A stretch of DNA of 64,000 nt from Pristionchus mayeri (GCA_036245805.1 BTRK01000002.1:17973067-18037066), one strand, 5' to 3'. Shown: positions 12,194 to 25,936, counted from the first letter of the stretch. Numbers and translations are program-made. Notes: a model not told the origin generated them from the sequence alone.

Positions 12194-13356
12194 TCATTCG
12201 TCGATCTCCGTAATCAGAAGCATCTCGTCGTCCCAGAAGAGGACGACGTCATCGTTGTCACTGCACATTCGCACGATTCGATCAACTGCCGAATCGACGA
12301 GTGTCGTCAGAGGACCGAAGGATGACTGAGAACGGAATACTTTTCCAAACAAGTAGCTTCTATCAAGTAAGAATTGCCTCATTGTGAAATCAATTCATGC
12401 TACCAGTGAGTAACGCAATGAATAAACCAACATATTCGTTGTTCATAAGAATCCCAATATCAACAAGTAATCTTCTCGATCCTTTAAGCAAAGCATCAGC
12501 AACAGTGTGGAAATCACTGAAAACAGTGTTCAGGACAGAAATTGAAAAAAATGATTAAAAAATTTAATGAACAAAAAAGAGACAACCCACGTAAACACTT
12601 GACTGTTCACGATGACAGCGTTCCCGTTGAAAACGCATTGGTAAAATAGGAAGAGCATCGTAACCATGGATAGATTTATGAATTGATTGATGAAGTCGAG
12701 GATATTTATAACCATCTTGTATTTGTATGACGATCTGTGATTATCCTAAAGTTGCATTGTTTTTTTTTTTCATTAGAATTAACACCACTCACACTTAGAG
12801 TAAGTTTTCCTCTCAGGAGATCCAACAAATATCTGAGGCCAAACGAGATGATAATAAGTACGATGATTTCAGGTTGGAAGACGGTGTATAATCGAATGTC
12901 CTGAGCTACTTCATTTCTCCTCGGTCGTCCTTCCATCATCACTAACTGAGAAGGTTAACAATTTTTTATCAAGTTCCATCATAGGCTTACACGTGCAAAG
13001 TCCGACATTGATGAATATTTGTATGCCTGGACATGATTAGGAGTGAGGAATGGCGAGTCGACATTGGTGAAAATGCCCCTTTCCTCCATGGCTCTGGACA
13101 GAGAAGAACCGCATTGGTCAGAATCACAATAACTCCCTGAGACAAGGACATCCTTTAAGGAATGTAAAGTTCGCGGCATCCCACCGTTCATTGAAAACTC
13201 GACAAATCGCAGTGAGTCACACTTATTCATTCGAGCGAATTCCTTCCACAACCAGACGTTGATTCCAATCATTCGACCGTTTCTAGAAAAGACATTAAAA
13301 ATCGTCTCATAATTCCAACTCAGCACAAATCACCGTTCAAATAATGTAGGGAACAT
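12194..13356 (-). CDS. Unrecognised membrane protein, minus strand
   Basis: Exons read 13356-13334 (MFPTLFE), 13282-12991, 12945-12793, 12715-12591, 12516-12428 and possibly 12359-12194. Phases close through the fifth exon. The first half is soluble and contains Cys residues (GSYCDSDQCGSS). The third exon carries a hydrophobic stretch (EIIVLIIISFGLRYLLDLL) and the fourth a second one (LSMVTMLFLFYQCVF), so at least two membrane segments are likely. The join to the last exon (LTTLVDSAVDRIVRMC...EIDE stop) is one base out of phase in the splicing I can see. Either the reading ends about 50 bases into that exon, or the gene has a frameshift there. I do not recognise the family. It lies head to head with a decayed secreted-peptide gene. 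Confidence 0.5.
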
Positions 13357-13369
13357 GGTGGATTCATAT

Positions 13370-14073
13370 CCGAGAACGAGAGTTCCTGAGGGGCAAACCA
13401 TCCAGGGGAAGGGAGAAACTTGTCAGCACACTGAGCATTCTCCCACCCACACTCTCCTCCCAATTACTTTCTCTTGTTTCTCCATCTTTATTGTGCTTGG
13501 ATGTTTGAGTCCTCAATGTATGCCACATGTTATGGGGGTGGGGAGGGGGGGGGGGTGGAATCTGAATTGTGTTATTGAAAATCGTGACTTTCGAGCTAAA
13601 ATATAGATAATTTCTACAATTCTTAATCACTAACCATCTTCATTCAATCATTAATAAAGTCGAATCACCGATGGGCGTTTATTAGTAACCCAGGACTATT
13701 AAAAATGGGAAAAAATGTCTGGAGTTATCAATTGATCAATGGCTTCTATCTTCTCTTCAGTGTTCTTCGCTCTCCTTGTACTTCATTCGGTAAGTATTTT
13801 CACCGTTTGAGTCTTGGCTGATTGCTAATATTTCATTCTAATCAATTCTAGGCAATGGCTGCAATCGAAGCAGATTCTCCCGTTATGAGTCCATCCCAGA
13901 CCCTTCAAAACCCTTCCTCAGTCGTCTCCCCCCCTAAATTTCCTGCGAGCAGAGATACATCCGTCACATTCATCGTCATCATCACCATTCGCATTCCTTC
14001 TCAGATGAATTCTCTCACTCTCATTCCCATGAATGGTACCCTCACAGATACCAACATGGTAAATGAAGAATGA
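13370..14073. repeat. Segmental duplicate block, copy A
   Basis: This block reappears at about 23855-26660 in the same order: GAGAACG..., a conserved TCTCTTGTTTCTCCATCTT stretch, a G run, then the promoter and exons of the small peptide gene. Copy A lacks the three insertions found in copy B, so it serves as the empty-site reference. Confidence 0.85.
13739..14073 (+). pseudogene. Secreted peptide gene, decayed copy A (His-rich family)
   Basis: Exon 1 (13739-13789) encodes a 17-residue signal peptide, MASIFSSVFFALLVLHS. Exon 2 starts at 13852 in phase 0. The DNA is closely similar to the intact copy at 29667-29340. Relative to that copy, exon 2 has one extra base in the C tract near 13930 and two missing bases at the cleavage-site codons near 13952. 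The His-coding sequence is therefore still present in the DNA but is read out of frame as a Thr/Ile-rich tail. The open frame still reaches a stop at 14073, so a different short secreted peptide could be made. Upstream promoter sequence is shared with copies B and C. Confidence 0.7.
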
Positions 14074-14288
14074 AGGAACGGATTAACACTTAACATGTCC
14101 ATTTAACATTTTTTTACACTTCATATACATTAATAAATATTTACTTTTATATGTGATAAATTTATCCAAAAATCGGTTGATCATCTAGAAAATCAACCTC
14201 TCGAAACATCTTTAATTCAGAGATCACGAACGACACATAGACAGAGACTCCTTTGAGGTGTAAATCTCCTACCTTATCCCTCTTCCAG

Positions 14289-14564
14289 GTCTCAGTTATG
14301 CACGAGTGTCGAGACGTCGCATTGTCCATGCTCATCTACGCAACGAAGAATAATTCGGGCAAGTTACTGAAGGACCCCGCCATCGAGAAGATGAAGGTCG
14401 CCACCAAGGTACGGTAGAGAGAAGGGGAGGGCTATCGAAGACTGACTTATTTTCTTCAGACCATGACCTCGAATGTGACTTCGTTGCTAAAGATGATGAA
14501 GAGTGTGGAGTACACTGAACACAAGGGAACATTGGCACCGGAAGCTGCAGAGGAAGCAATATAG
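14289..14564 (+). pseudogene. Talin-like C-terminal fragment
   Basis: Two exons (14289-14408 and 14460-14564) with good splice signals encode about 74 residues ending in a stop. The segment KVATKTMTSNVTSLLKMMKS followed by KGTLAPEAAEEAI resembles the talin rod, where related helices read NVTSLLK...VEDEATKGTRALE. Talin links integrins to actin and is about 2500 residues long, so this would be a tiny duplicated piece. No ATG, upstream talin exons or downstream continuation are visible. It could be a fragment moved by duplication or an unrelated helical protein; the talin match is from memory of the family. Confidence 0.5.
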
Positions 14565-15569
14565 ATACAAGTGAGAGAGGAGAAGGGGAGGGGGGGGGGG
14601 GGGAGGGTGGATCCCAAAGTATGGATAATCCATTCAAGTTTATATTGGTGACGAGCGTCTCCGAAAAGAAGAGATCGGAGTTGACCTCAGCGTTCCCTCC
14701 TCCATTTTTGCTACTCGTGATGGGGATGTCGTTCCTGTCCAGCACTGCATCCATCGGAGTACTTCTTTTCGATAGGGCTATCTTCGAATTCTTCAGTCTT
14801 TTCCTCGGCTGCTTTAGCGAAAATGCTGACATGACAATTAATCCTTACTCTAAAACAGCCTCTACATAACATTAACCAACAGTGAAAGCCCCCCCCCCCC
14901 CCCCATCCCAACTGTAGTATCAAAATGGAGAACAATTCGAATTTGAAGGGAGACCAATAGAGAAGACCTTTATCAGTTTTCATCAAAATCTCTTAACTTA
15001 TCAAGTAAGACCTATCAATGTAATTTATTCATAAATATCACGTATCGTCAAGACTTGAAAGAAAGATCCCAAAACTAGAGTCAGCTCTTCCCCTGTTCAC
15101 TCTAAATACGATCTCCTCGTGTTGTTAGAGATATGCGATCCGGAAAGCAACGGTGAGTTCATTCCTTGCGTCTCCCCTATAGAGATCCTCTGATGCTGGT
15201 TCTCGGAGCAGAGTCTACCTAGTCTACCTCGAGTGCCTCCTCCTCGATAAAACTCCCCATCAGACCAGACGAAGAAAGATGAGACCAGCCGATTGGATCT
15301 TCTCATTTTACGATTGCACCTCCATACCCCGCATTCCCCCTTCCTATTGTATTTCGTCCTCAGTGTGAGGAGAGTCAATTATCTTGTATCACCTTAATAA
15401 GCAATTATTCGTCTTTAAAGGAGTGCTCCGGGGAACTCCTTTAACTGCGCCGCCGAGCGTAAATAAAATGCGACCAGGAGAGAGGAGTGAATGGGCTGCC
15501 AGCGAGTGAAGTGTTCCCTGTGGTGGTGTCCTAGAGGGCTTTATTTGAAATGGATTTTTTGGCGGGAAT
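14565..15569. other. Gene-poor stretch with homopolymer runs
   Basis: Contains a G run at about 14589-14604, a C run near 14889-14904 and no supported gene. A minus-strand open frame from 14832 (MSAFSLKQPRKRLKNSK) has a basic start and no matching family. A 22-bp element remnant lies at 15419-15440. Confidence 0.4.
15419..15440. mobile_element. 22-bp remnant of a TTAA-flanked element
   Basis: Starts AGGAGTGCTCCGGGGA and ends ACTCCT, with TTAA on both sides (15415-15418 and 15441-15444). The first 16 bases equal the terminus of the 31766-33993 element. It appears to be the two ends with nearly all the interior lost. Confidence 0.65.
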
Positions 15570-16694
15570 TATCGTCCCGAATTAAAATTCCGCTACGAAT
15601 GACTCGATGTGTGCAATTGTAACAAACATTTTGTTAAAAAATTTAATGACACTCAAAATGCACTTTCATGGGTCATGTTTGTGGTTATTCGATGCGTAAT
15701 CATCGCATTTCTCGGGAAATCGCACTCAAAAAAATTAAAAATCGATAATTTAGCCGATATTAATTTTTTTATAAAATAAAGTCAGTTTGTGACTGTCTGG
15801 GGAAACATTTTGCAGCACTTCGGCCCGGCTTGGCCTACGAATTTTTCTTATTCGCGAAATTGCCGCGTTACCCCTCGGTTTTTCATGTTTATGTTGCCGT
15901 TTTTACTTGTTTTGTGTGTCAGGGTTCCCCTAAAATTCGAGCAGAGGCGATAGAAGCAACGAAGGCCAACGGCGATAGGCCGGCACCCAATGAGGTGACG
16001 AGCAAGGATTACTACTTCGACTCTTACGCTCACTTCGGTATACACGAGGTTAGTAAGCTTTTCATTAATATCGACGATTGTTTTTCCCATGACATAGCTA
16101 ACTTGGTCGTTTTAGAAGATGCTCAAGGATAAGATTCGCACCGAAGCCTACCGCAATTCCATTTGCCACAACAAGCGCCTCTTCAAGGTTTGCCCATTTC
16201 ATTGGCTTCTAATAACCGGTTTTACGCGCATTTTGCGGTCAAAAATTGTTGCTTCATTTCTAGGTAGAGTTCTCGAACATGACGAACATGTTTTTCAAAT
16301 CAGTGTGACCCGGGCTACTTTTACCCAAAGTGAACAACTTTTTAAAATCTTGGTTTGTTGCCTGCCCACTTATGGTACGTTGTTGCAGGTGGGACGAAGT
16401 GCACGGCTTCAACATGTCCTCCATCCGTAAGGTGGCAATCACTGAGCCCCTTGTTGATGCTGTAAGGAGCAACCGAGTTATGGCCAACAGCTACTGCGTC
16501 AAGGAGGTATGTCTCATGTTATCTTCTAATTGTTGCTAAATTAACCTTCATATGCTGCGGCTTCAGCTAAGGAAAATACGCACTGTTTTGTAGATCGACC
16601 TCTAAACTGTTCAAATACTCGATCTCGCGTGGACCTCCGATTTTATGCTGCGAATGAGGCGCGACGACTGCGTACAGGTATACTTTAGCCTATG
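15570..16694 (+). repeat. Left arm of large PRMT1 inverted repeat
   Basis: Nearly identical to the reverse complement of 17935-19618, including introns and flanking non-coding DNA. It lacks about 560 bases of the other arm at about 16280. The spacer between arms is 16695-17934. Confidence 0.9.
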
Positions 16695-16917
16695 TTTGTT
16701 TGCATATTTTATGGACTACTTGCGTTCTTCACCATGCCACTAATTTACTCATTTATTTGAGGATGCTCTTATCGTCAAGAAGGGCGAGGAGCTGAAAGGA
16801 GTGTTCACTTGCACGCCGAACGCAAGAAATGAGCGCGACTTGGACTTCAAGGTTAAAGTATCCTTCCACGGTAAGGTTTGCGATCTCGAGGAGGAGAACA
16901 CCTATACCATGCATTAA
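15923..16917 (+). pseudogene. PRMT1-like arginine methyltransferase, broken copy 1
   Basis: Exon-like blocks: 15923-16049 (TSKDYYFDSYAHFGIHE), 16116-16187 (MLKDKIRTEAYRNSICHNK), 16389-16506 (WDEVHGFNMSSIRKVAITEP and VKE), 16594-16675, and 16762-16917 (KKGEELKGVFTCTPNARNER... stop). The pieces follow type I PRMT1 order, which methylates arginines in histones and RNA-binding proteins. The AdoMet-binding core is missing: after the 16264 acceptor only EFSNMT remains before a deletion junction at about 16283. The block at 16594 has a stop (IDL then TAA). The last block keeps the normal PRMT1 C terminus, which copy 2 lacks. Not a working enzyme. Confidence 0.85.
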
Positions 16918-17750
16918 ATTGCTTTTCACCCAGATCTTTCTTTTATTCCCTCTAGTCCCTGAATTATTTAGTCCCTGAATTATTTGTAGTTTTCGGTTGC
17001 ACGTTAAATTGGATCTCAGACGTTTCTGTTAGTACCCACTCTCGCGTTGTATGCTAATTTTATGAAACTTTGCTTGTACTCTAAACCGTTGATGTCGTCC
17101 AAAATCGAGTTCAATGTTAACTATTTCGTAAGATAAATAGCTTCCTGTCCATTTTGTCACTTGCATGTGTGTTGAGCAGGATTTGATTTGAGATTCCGAG
17201 AGTGAGGGAATACTTACATAGCAACTGACTCAATGAGAATCAAGTAGGAGTTTTCAAATTGTGGAATTGACTATTTGGACTGTTTTGCAATGGAGCACTA
17301 TGAAATTGTTATGAGCAGTAGTTACAGAACCTGAAAAAATGATCCTCTACCCCTTCCATTCCCATCATGACGCCCTCTCATTATCGAATGCCCACGAACA
17401 TAATCGTTCCTACTCCACTTACATCTTCCCGGATATCGTCTTCCAGAAAAAGATATAGTCTTTTGTCATGCAAACAATAAACATTATTCTTATTGTGTAG
17501 TTGGCCTGTCCCCGAACTCCATGAGCATAGAGGGAATAAGCTTTATCTACAGAAAAGGGAACAAGAGAAGAGGTCACATCGCGCTAGTTACAGAGACGAT
17601 AGAATGGGGAGGAATCATCCTTAAATAGGCACGAGGTCACATGTAAATCGGACATGCTAATGGACAGAGGGGAGAGGAGGGCGAGAGTACAACTCGAGAC
17701 AACGGGGGATAGTCTAGTCTTTACACAACAATTCTCAAGAAAATAATCAT
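16918..17750. other. Spacer of the PRMT1 inverted repeat
   Basis: AT-rich non-coding DNA between the C-terminal exon of copy 1 and the last exon of copy 2. No further exons, tRNA or element ends were seen. Confidence 0.5.
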
Positions 17751-17762
17751 TTACTAGTAAAC

Positions 17763-19358
<1,596 letters not shown>

Positions 19359-20848
19359 GCCGGGCCGAAGTGCTGCAAAATGTTTCCCCAGACAGTCACA
19401 AACTGACTTTATTTTATAAAAAAATTAATATCGGCTAAATTATCGATTTTTAATTTTTTTGAGTGCGATTTCCCGAGAAATGCGATGATTACGCATCGAA
19501 TAACCACAAACATGACCCATGAAAGTGCATTTTGAGTGTCATTAAATTTTTTAACAAAATGTTTGTTACAATTGCACACATCGAGTCATTCGTAGCGGAA
19601 TTTTAATTCGGGACGATATGTTCAAATTGTAGATGCAAAGCAAATTGCTCTATAGATTATTAATCACCATACTATTTTTCATTTATTCCCAGATTGCTTA
19701 TTGTTTAGATTATCAATCTTGTTCGTTTCAATTTCAAATATATTATTGCAATTTTGGGTAACTCGGATATCGCCGTCTATGACGAATTGATTCACCGAAT
19801 AGAGAGCAGAGAAATATGAAGGTGAAATCATGGTGTAAAATTAAAAGAACAGTATAAAAGTAGAATATAGAAGCATTCATAATTTCATATTTTCCCAGCT
19901 ATTTCAGAAGGACAAGGAGAGCATTGCATTCAGTGTTCAATTTCTAGTAAAGATGGTGATGAAATCGGCAATGATGGGGCCTGTTTATCTGAAAACTCTA
20001 TGAGACCACTTTCTAATATTTTGGGTCATGAATTTCGTTGAAACCAGAAGAACTGATAAAAGAAACGAGGAGAAATACACAAATAAACATTTTTTTCAAA
20101 ATGTCTATTTTTACCTAATACTTTGGAATCCTGTACCTCTTTGTTGTACAACAATCAACGCATTTTCGATCAGTGTTTCTGGTTTCATCGAAATCCACGA
20201 TCCAAATATTTTTCTATCACATGTTGTGGAACTTTTTATTTGGGGGGCGGTAAAATATACTTTATGGAGCAATAAATGTTTGCCAAACATTGCAACAAAT
20301 GAAGAATATTTCAACGTTGCAACTAATTCAGCTTTCAGACCTTGCATTCTCTTCCGGATGATATATTTTTCCTCATCATCCCCATCCTCGGGTTGATTGA
20401 TCGATTCAACTTCTCGTTTGCTTGCAAAAGATTTTACGATATGGAAACGAAGGCTGGAAAGTCAAAAATAGGAAATAAATGGAACAAGATGAAATGGAAT
20501 CGAATAGAGGTTAGTGCGATGGACTATGGGTGAAGTCATATGTGAAAATTAACACAAAGCGTTTACTTTTAATATATTCTGACATTATGCAACTATTTAT
20601 ATTGTTTTTTTCTAATAAAACTTATCTATAGAAGAAACAAGAAAAATTGAAGAAGTACTAATGACACGCAATCAAATGCATTTAGAACAACATCTATTTG
20701 GCCAACTGCGGCCATATCAATTCAATCTATGCAGTAATGGATAAACTGTACGTTTCCTTTAAAATTACGGCCTCTGGATTCAAATATAAAAATTGAAAAA
20801 AAGATATCTATAATATTTATCTTAAATTTATTTTTCAGTTGTCATATA

Positions 20849-21931
20849 CAGGGTGCGAGAAAAGTATTGTGACACAATTCAATTAAGCCCCACTTGATGC
20901 GCAGTCTTTTAATTTATCCCAATTTTTTGCACCATGTACCTTAGCTATGTAGCTATTTAGCGCTCATGTATCAAACAAATATTTCTTTTAGATTACGAGA
21001 TTTAATTTATTAAAAATTTAGTGAAGAAAAACGATCATGTTTCTCTCACTGCATGAGTCGTATTCTTTAATGCCGCATTACAACAATGTAATAGGTGGCG
21101 CATTCCATTATTTTTTCTTAAGAAGGGCACTTGTGCCCGAGTCTAAATATGTGTCCATTTAATTTGGAGATTTGGTTATACAGCTTAAAAATATTTAAAA
21201 GTAAGCTGTGACGAACGGCCCTCGAAAAAATTTTCTCGAATAAAGATGTCGCGTCCATCAAATAAGAATGATAGAAAAATATAAACGTATGTATTATGGT
21301 ACACGTCCATTCAGTAGTGCAAATATGCTTTCAGTTTAAATTGGGAAAGCGAATCTGCTTCTGTACCTTTTTCGAATCTGTCCCAAGTGTCGTTTTCAGC
21401 CATATTTTCTCATGTATGGTTCAGTAGTTTAAACCATGTTTTCATTCAGTTTGACGCTACTAAAATTCATAATTAGGTCCTTGCATATAACATACAAGTT
21501 TATATCTCAATATATGGATGCTGAGAAAGAAATTCGAAAATGTGATTTTTCAAAAAGATAATTCCGTATCAAAGTGTGATGCAGTTATTTTCATATTTCT
21601 CCGTTTCCTGATATCGTATTTCCGCCTGAACAAGTATACTTTAAAGAGGAATGGTTGCTCTTCATACTCAAGTTGAGAAAGCGGGGGAATTATTATCCGA
21701 AGATTTTTTATTATTAATTAAAGAGAAAAATGAGCTGCGGGCCAAGGGCCCATTTTTTCGAACTTGAAAATCGAAAAGCTCTGAAAGACAAAATCGATAG
21801 ATGGGGAACTGTGATAAATTTGTTGGAGGTACTGTTCGCAGGCATACAATGGCGAAAGCAGAAATCTATGCTATCATTACTTCGCGAGATATTACATAAA
21901 AGACTTGTCACCATACTTTTCTCGCACCCTG
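20849..21931. mobile_element. TA-flanked TIR element in the F-box exon
   Basis: Ends are inverted repeats (CAGGGTGCGAGAAAAGTAT and complement), flanked by TA at 20847-20848 and 21932-21933. It is 1083 bp with no recognisable DDE transposase, so probably a non-autonomous Tc1/mariner relative. An open frame from ATG 21730 runs out of its right end in frame with the F-box gene. Confidence 0.8.
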
Positions 21932-22374
21932 TATGCAAGGGACGACTGATCTGGCAGTCAATTCCACATGATGTGGTTAATCGGGTTGTGCTGAGAATTA
22001 TTCGATCAATAAAAATTGACTGGTTTATTGCAGAGGTATTAAGTCAATAATTTTAAATATCAAACAAAACAGATACAATTTTTTTTTTATTTTAGGTTGA
22101 TCTCAACGATGCTGTCCAGAAGAGTGTGTTTGGATTGATTTCTACTATCACGCCATGCTACGTCAGGATTGATCACATGGTATATGAAGAGATTCTATCA
22201 AAAATTTCACAATATTTTGTGGATAAAATAAAATTTGTTGCAGATATACAATCGACCTGCATCTATCAGTGCTAATTCATTCGCTGTATTTCCACCCTCT
22301 GTGAAAGAACTTGAACTGAGCCGCGTGCGCGTGAAGTCCAACGATTTCGAAAGATTATACGAAGTCAGCAATAT

Positions 22375-22588
22375 AATTAATTGGCGCTTCTGCACAATCC
22401 CGGACAATACCCTAATCGAGATTGAATATGCAGATATATGCCCTATTAGGATGTGAATACCCCCTATCCTGAATTAATACAGTCAATAAGATACAGGGAA
22501 GTACTATAGTAGGGGATATCAAATGTTTGTAACGACCATGTTGACGTTTGTCCGGGATTGTGCAGAAGCGCCAATTAATTTCTAAAAT
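22375..22588. mobile_element. Small foldback (about 210 bp) in the F-box gene
   Basis: The first 32 bases, starting ATTAATTGGCGCTTCTGC, reappear reverse-complemented at 22553-22586. Target duplication is unclear. It removes the normal end of F-box exon 4. Confidence 0.6.
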
Positions 22589-22949
22589 TTTGTAAATTAA
22601 TCTTTTCAGAGAATAATGTCGTTAAATATGAAAGGGGCGAAATTTTTTTATTCCTATTAGAGATGGAAAAAAGTGCGCAAAGAAGCTTTTGGGAATTAAA
22701 CTATACTTCGACAAGTACAACGTAATTTGCAAAAATGGAACTACTACAACCAGAGAAAATTCCGAGGTACGATCTGCGAGAAATGTTTATTTATGATGTT
22801 TTTTTGAACAGTTAGAATGGGCTAAATATACCTGATTTCTTTAAAAATTAATTACCTTTTTCGTCCTGATGAAAAAGGCAATTAATATTAAAGGAACTAA
22901 TTACCTTTTCCGCCCCGATTTTTGACTCTTTCCCGCTATTCACCTTTAG

Positions 22950-23080
22950 GTCCATTTTCATAATTCGAACATGAGATGGAGTCCAACATCCGGAAAGATC
23001 ACAATGTGAAAATTGGACCGCATCACCCCAGGGGATGCAGTCTAGTTTTCACATAGAAACCTGACCGGACTGTTTCAAGG
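22950..23080. repeat. Diverged end of a CAGTCCGGTCAG-type element
   Basis: Reads inward from CCTGACCGGACTG at about 23060 and resembles the terminus of the 1309-3242 foldback. A second relic (GGTCAGATCTCTACATGAAA) lies at 23762-23805. No partner arm is intact. Confidence 0.45.
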
Positions 23081-23996
23081 CAATTCAAGATCCATAGAGC
23101 CATTCAATCACTTAGGGCCACATTGATCACAAAATTAGGTCTGTGTGATGATTTTCGCACTGTATTACCTTGTATTGCCCTGTGCCATTTCTACAATTCG
23201 TCGTTCGGTAGCTCAGATTCCAGGCATGAAGCTGCAATATAACATCAATATTTTTTTAAAATCTTATCTCTAGTGTATTAAAGTCGTGGGATAAGGAAGG
23301 AAAGGACGACTAGACGACCTAGAGTACACCCAGTGTACTATCACACAAATGGATGAATTGTTCATGAAGAAACGATATTTATTGTAGTATCTGTATTATA
23401 ATATTACGTTTAGACAGTTTCTCTTTGTTTCAGATATATTTTCGCGATTCGCATCCTCGAAAATTTAGTATGTACAATGATCAACATGGGGTCAAATTCT
23501 CACTGTCTAAATATCCTAGTCAGAATGTTGCTCTCCATTTCGCGGCCTTTCTACATTGGGAGGGGAATGGAAAGGATCCCCTTTGCCATTCATCAAGATT
23601 GATTCCATATTTTTTTATAATGTATTCTTCTTTTACTAATAAATTTGATAACTGCTATTATGTATAGGTATAGCCTCTGCATGTTTTAAAGATCTTTAAA
23701 TTAATTTTAAAGATCTTTAAATTTACCATTGTCTTTATTGCCGTCAACGTTGCACAATATGGTCAGATCTCTACATGAAAAATGGACTACCGGGGAGTCA
23801 AAGAAAAGATATTAACAATCTTAAAATTACAGCTCATTGTTAAAATACTGTAGGAAACATGGTGGATTAATCCCCGAGAACAATTCGTGTGGGGCAAACC
23901 ATCCAGAGGAAGGAAGAGCCTAGTGCACACTGAGCATTCTTCCACACACACTCTTCCTACAATTACTTTCTCTTGTTTCTCCATCTTCATTGTGCT

Positions 23997-24262
23997 GGGT
24001 GGCTAGGTGGCGTGGGTGGCGCAGTGGTGTGAGGCGCCGTTCGTCATACAAGGGTCATGAGTTCGATCCCCCGCCTGGGCAGACCAAGCCCTCTATCCCC
24101 CCGGGGTCGGTAAATTGGTAGTGACCTCGGTCGCGAAAGGTAACGTTCCCTAGAAGCACTTTGGACAGCAGGGATACGTAGTCCTAGCAGTAGTCGGCCT
24201 CACCGCACTACACCACCTAGCGTAGTCGTTCACGACTGTAAAATCGCTTGACGTGGCTGCAC
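23997..24262 (+). mobile_element. tRNA-derived SINE with target-site duplication
   Basis: Starts with an A-box-like TGGCGCAGTGG and a B-box GAGTTCGATCC about 50 bases apart, followed by about 190 bases of unrelated tail. It is bracketed by near-identical 12-bp repeats (CTTCATTGTGCT at 23985-23996 and CTTTATTGTGCT at 24263-24274). The related copy A has a single copy of this 12-mer, so the insertion is directly visible. SINEs are moved by LINE reverse transcriptase. Confidence 0.85.
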
Positions 24263-24315
24263 CTTTATTGTGCTTGCATGGTTGAGAGTTTCGTGTCTTC
24301 AATGTGTGCCACATA

Positions 24316-25756
24316 CAGTAGCGCCGGAAAGTATTGATACCATTTGTAATTTTGTTATAACTTTTGCGCTGATTAATTTAGCAATTCGGATGTTGTGGCA
24401 CTACGTACCAAATCCATCGAGGAATACGATGTGAGTATTGCGTCATCAGTTGCATCATCACTGATTGCGTAGTGATGACGCAATCGAAATACACTTTTTC
24501 AAACATCCATTATTCTTACATAGATTTTTTCCTGCTGGCGAAACTTTCTGAGGTTGGAGATAGGACCGAGGACTAACCAGAATAAAAGTTTAAAGTTGCT
24601 GCTCGGTACTACCTTTGCTGCAGGCTTGCTGCAAAATGGAGGTCGCAAATTCAGGTTTCGGTTTCTAGACAAGCTAGAGACCCGTTCAAGGTATCAAAAT
24701 GACCGTCATCGTGAGTCTAGACGATCCTGAGAATATGATAATAATATCTTGCCCTCAGGGCATGAAAAAATCACTTTTTCACATGAACACTTTTTGGAGA
24801 TTCATAACTTTTTGGGAAATGTATATACAAATCTGATTTTTGCTTATGCATGCTCACAATGTTTTAGAGATATGATTCCCAACTTTTTAGAGCGTTTGGA
24901 TATCTTTTCTGTCCGCCGCGATCGGATTTCGGAGATGCACCATGGTCCTGATTGTATGACCCTCCGAAAACAAGTTTATGAGAAAGTCAAGGAAAACTTT
25001 TGTTATTGTGTGCACAAGTCCAGAATGTTCTGGAGAATCGATTCCCAACTTTTTGAAATGTTTGAATAACTTTGGGCACAGTTGGAGAATGTGTGCAGAT
25101 GAAAATAGCTTGTCGGGAACTCGATAGTGCCTCTGAAAACCGATCGCGGCGGATACAAAAGATATCCAAACGCTCTAAAAAGTTGGGAACCATATTTCTA
25201 AAACATTGTGAGCATGTCTAAGCAAAAATCAGATTTGTATACACATTTCCCGAAAAGTTATGAATCTCCAAAAAGTGGTCATGTGAAAAAGTGATTTTTT
25301 CATGCCCTGAGGGCAAATTACGAGATATTATTTTCATATTATCAGGATCGTCTAGACTCACGATGACGATCATTTTGATACCTTGAACGGGTCTCTAGCT
25401 TGTCTAGAAACCGAAACCTGAATTTGCGACCTCCATTTTGCAGCAAGCCTGCAGCAAAGGTTCTACCGAGCAGCAACTTCAAAATTTTATTCTGGTTAGT
25501 CCTCGGTCCTATCTCCAACCTCAGAAAGTTTCGCGAGCAGGAAAAAATCTATGTAAGAATAATGGATGTTTGAAATAGTGTCTTTCGATTGCGTCATCAC
25601 TACGCAATCAGTGATGATGCAACTGATGACGCAATACTCACATCGTATTCCTCGATGGATTTGGTACGTAGTGCCACAACATCCGAATTGCTAAATTAAT
25701 CGGCGCAAAAGTTATAACAACATCACAAAAGGTATCAATACTTTCCGGCGCTACTG
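24316..25756. mobile_element. Near-palindromic foldback element, TA duplication
   Basis: Ends CAGTAGCGCCGGAAAGTATT and its complement, flanked by TA (24314-24315 and 25757-25758). Arms of about 620 bp (24316-24935 and 25139-25756) pair almost throughout, with a short spacer. No transposase. The insertion point in copy A is intact, confirming the boundaries. Confidence 0.9.
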
Positions 25757-25936
25757 TATTATGGGGATGGGGGGAGGGGGGGGGGGGGTGGAATATGAAA
25801 TGTATTTATTGAAAATCATGACTTTCGAGCGAAAATATAGATAATTTCTACAATTCTTAATTACTAACCATCTTCATTCAATCATTATACAAGTCGAATC
25901 ACCGATGGACGTTTATTAGTAACCCAGGACTATTAA

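Larger units (their letters stand above)
20338..23667 (+). pseudogene. F-box protein gene interrupted by a transposon
   Basis: Exon 1 (20338-20510) encodes a nematode-type F-box: LHSLPDDIFFLIIPILGL, DRFNFSFACKRFYDME. F-box proteins bind SKP1 and choose substrates for ubiquitination. Later blocks fit one gene: 20839-20848 joined to 21932-22036 (KGRLIWQSIPHDVVNRVVLR), 22096-22178 (VDLNDAVQKSVFGLIST), 22245 onward (KELELSRVRVKSNDFERLYE), about 22655-22767 (KKLLGIKLYFDKYNVICKNG), and 23434-23667 (IYFRDSHPRKFSMYNDQHG, ending in a stop). A 1.08-kb TA-flanked element lies in exon 2, ten bases after its acceptor, and a small foldback interrupts exon 4. No start codon is seen for exon 1; an upstream open frame at 20028 may or may not belong. 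I call it disrupted, though a chimeric transcript is possible. Confidence 0.65.

Noticed and set aside
14332..14832. 166-residue minus-strand frame
   Set aside because: It overlaps the spliced talin-like exons and a G run; only the first 70 residues look protein-like and nothing supports expression.
24749..25193. Open frames of about 100 and 68 residues on opposite strands with related sequence
   Set aside because: They are the two arms of the palindromic element read in opposite directions; no splice signals or family resemblance.
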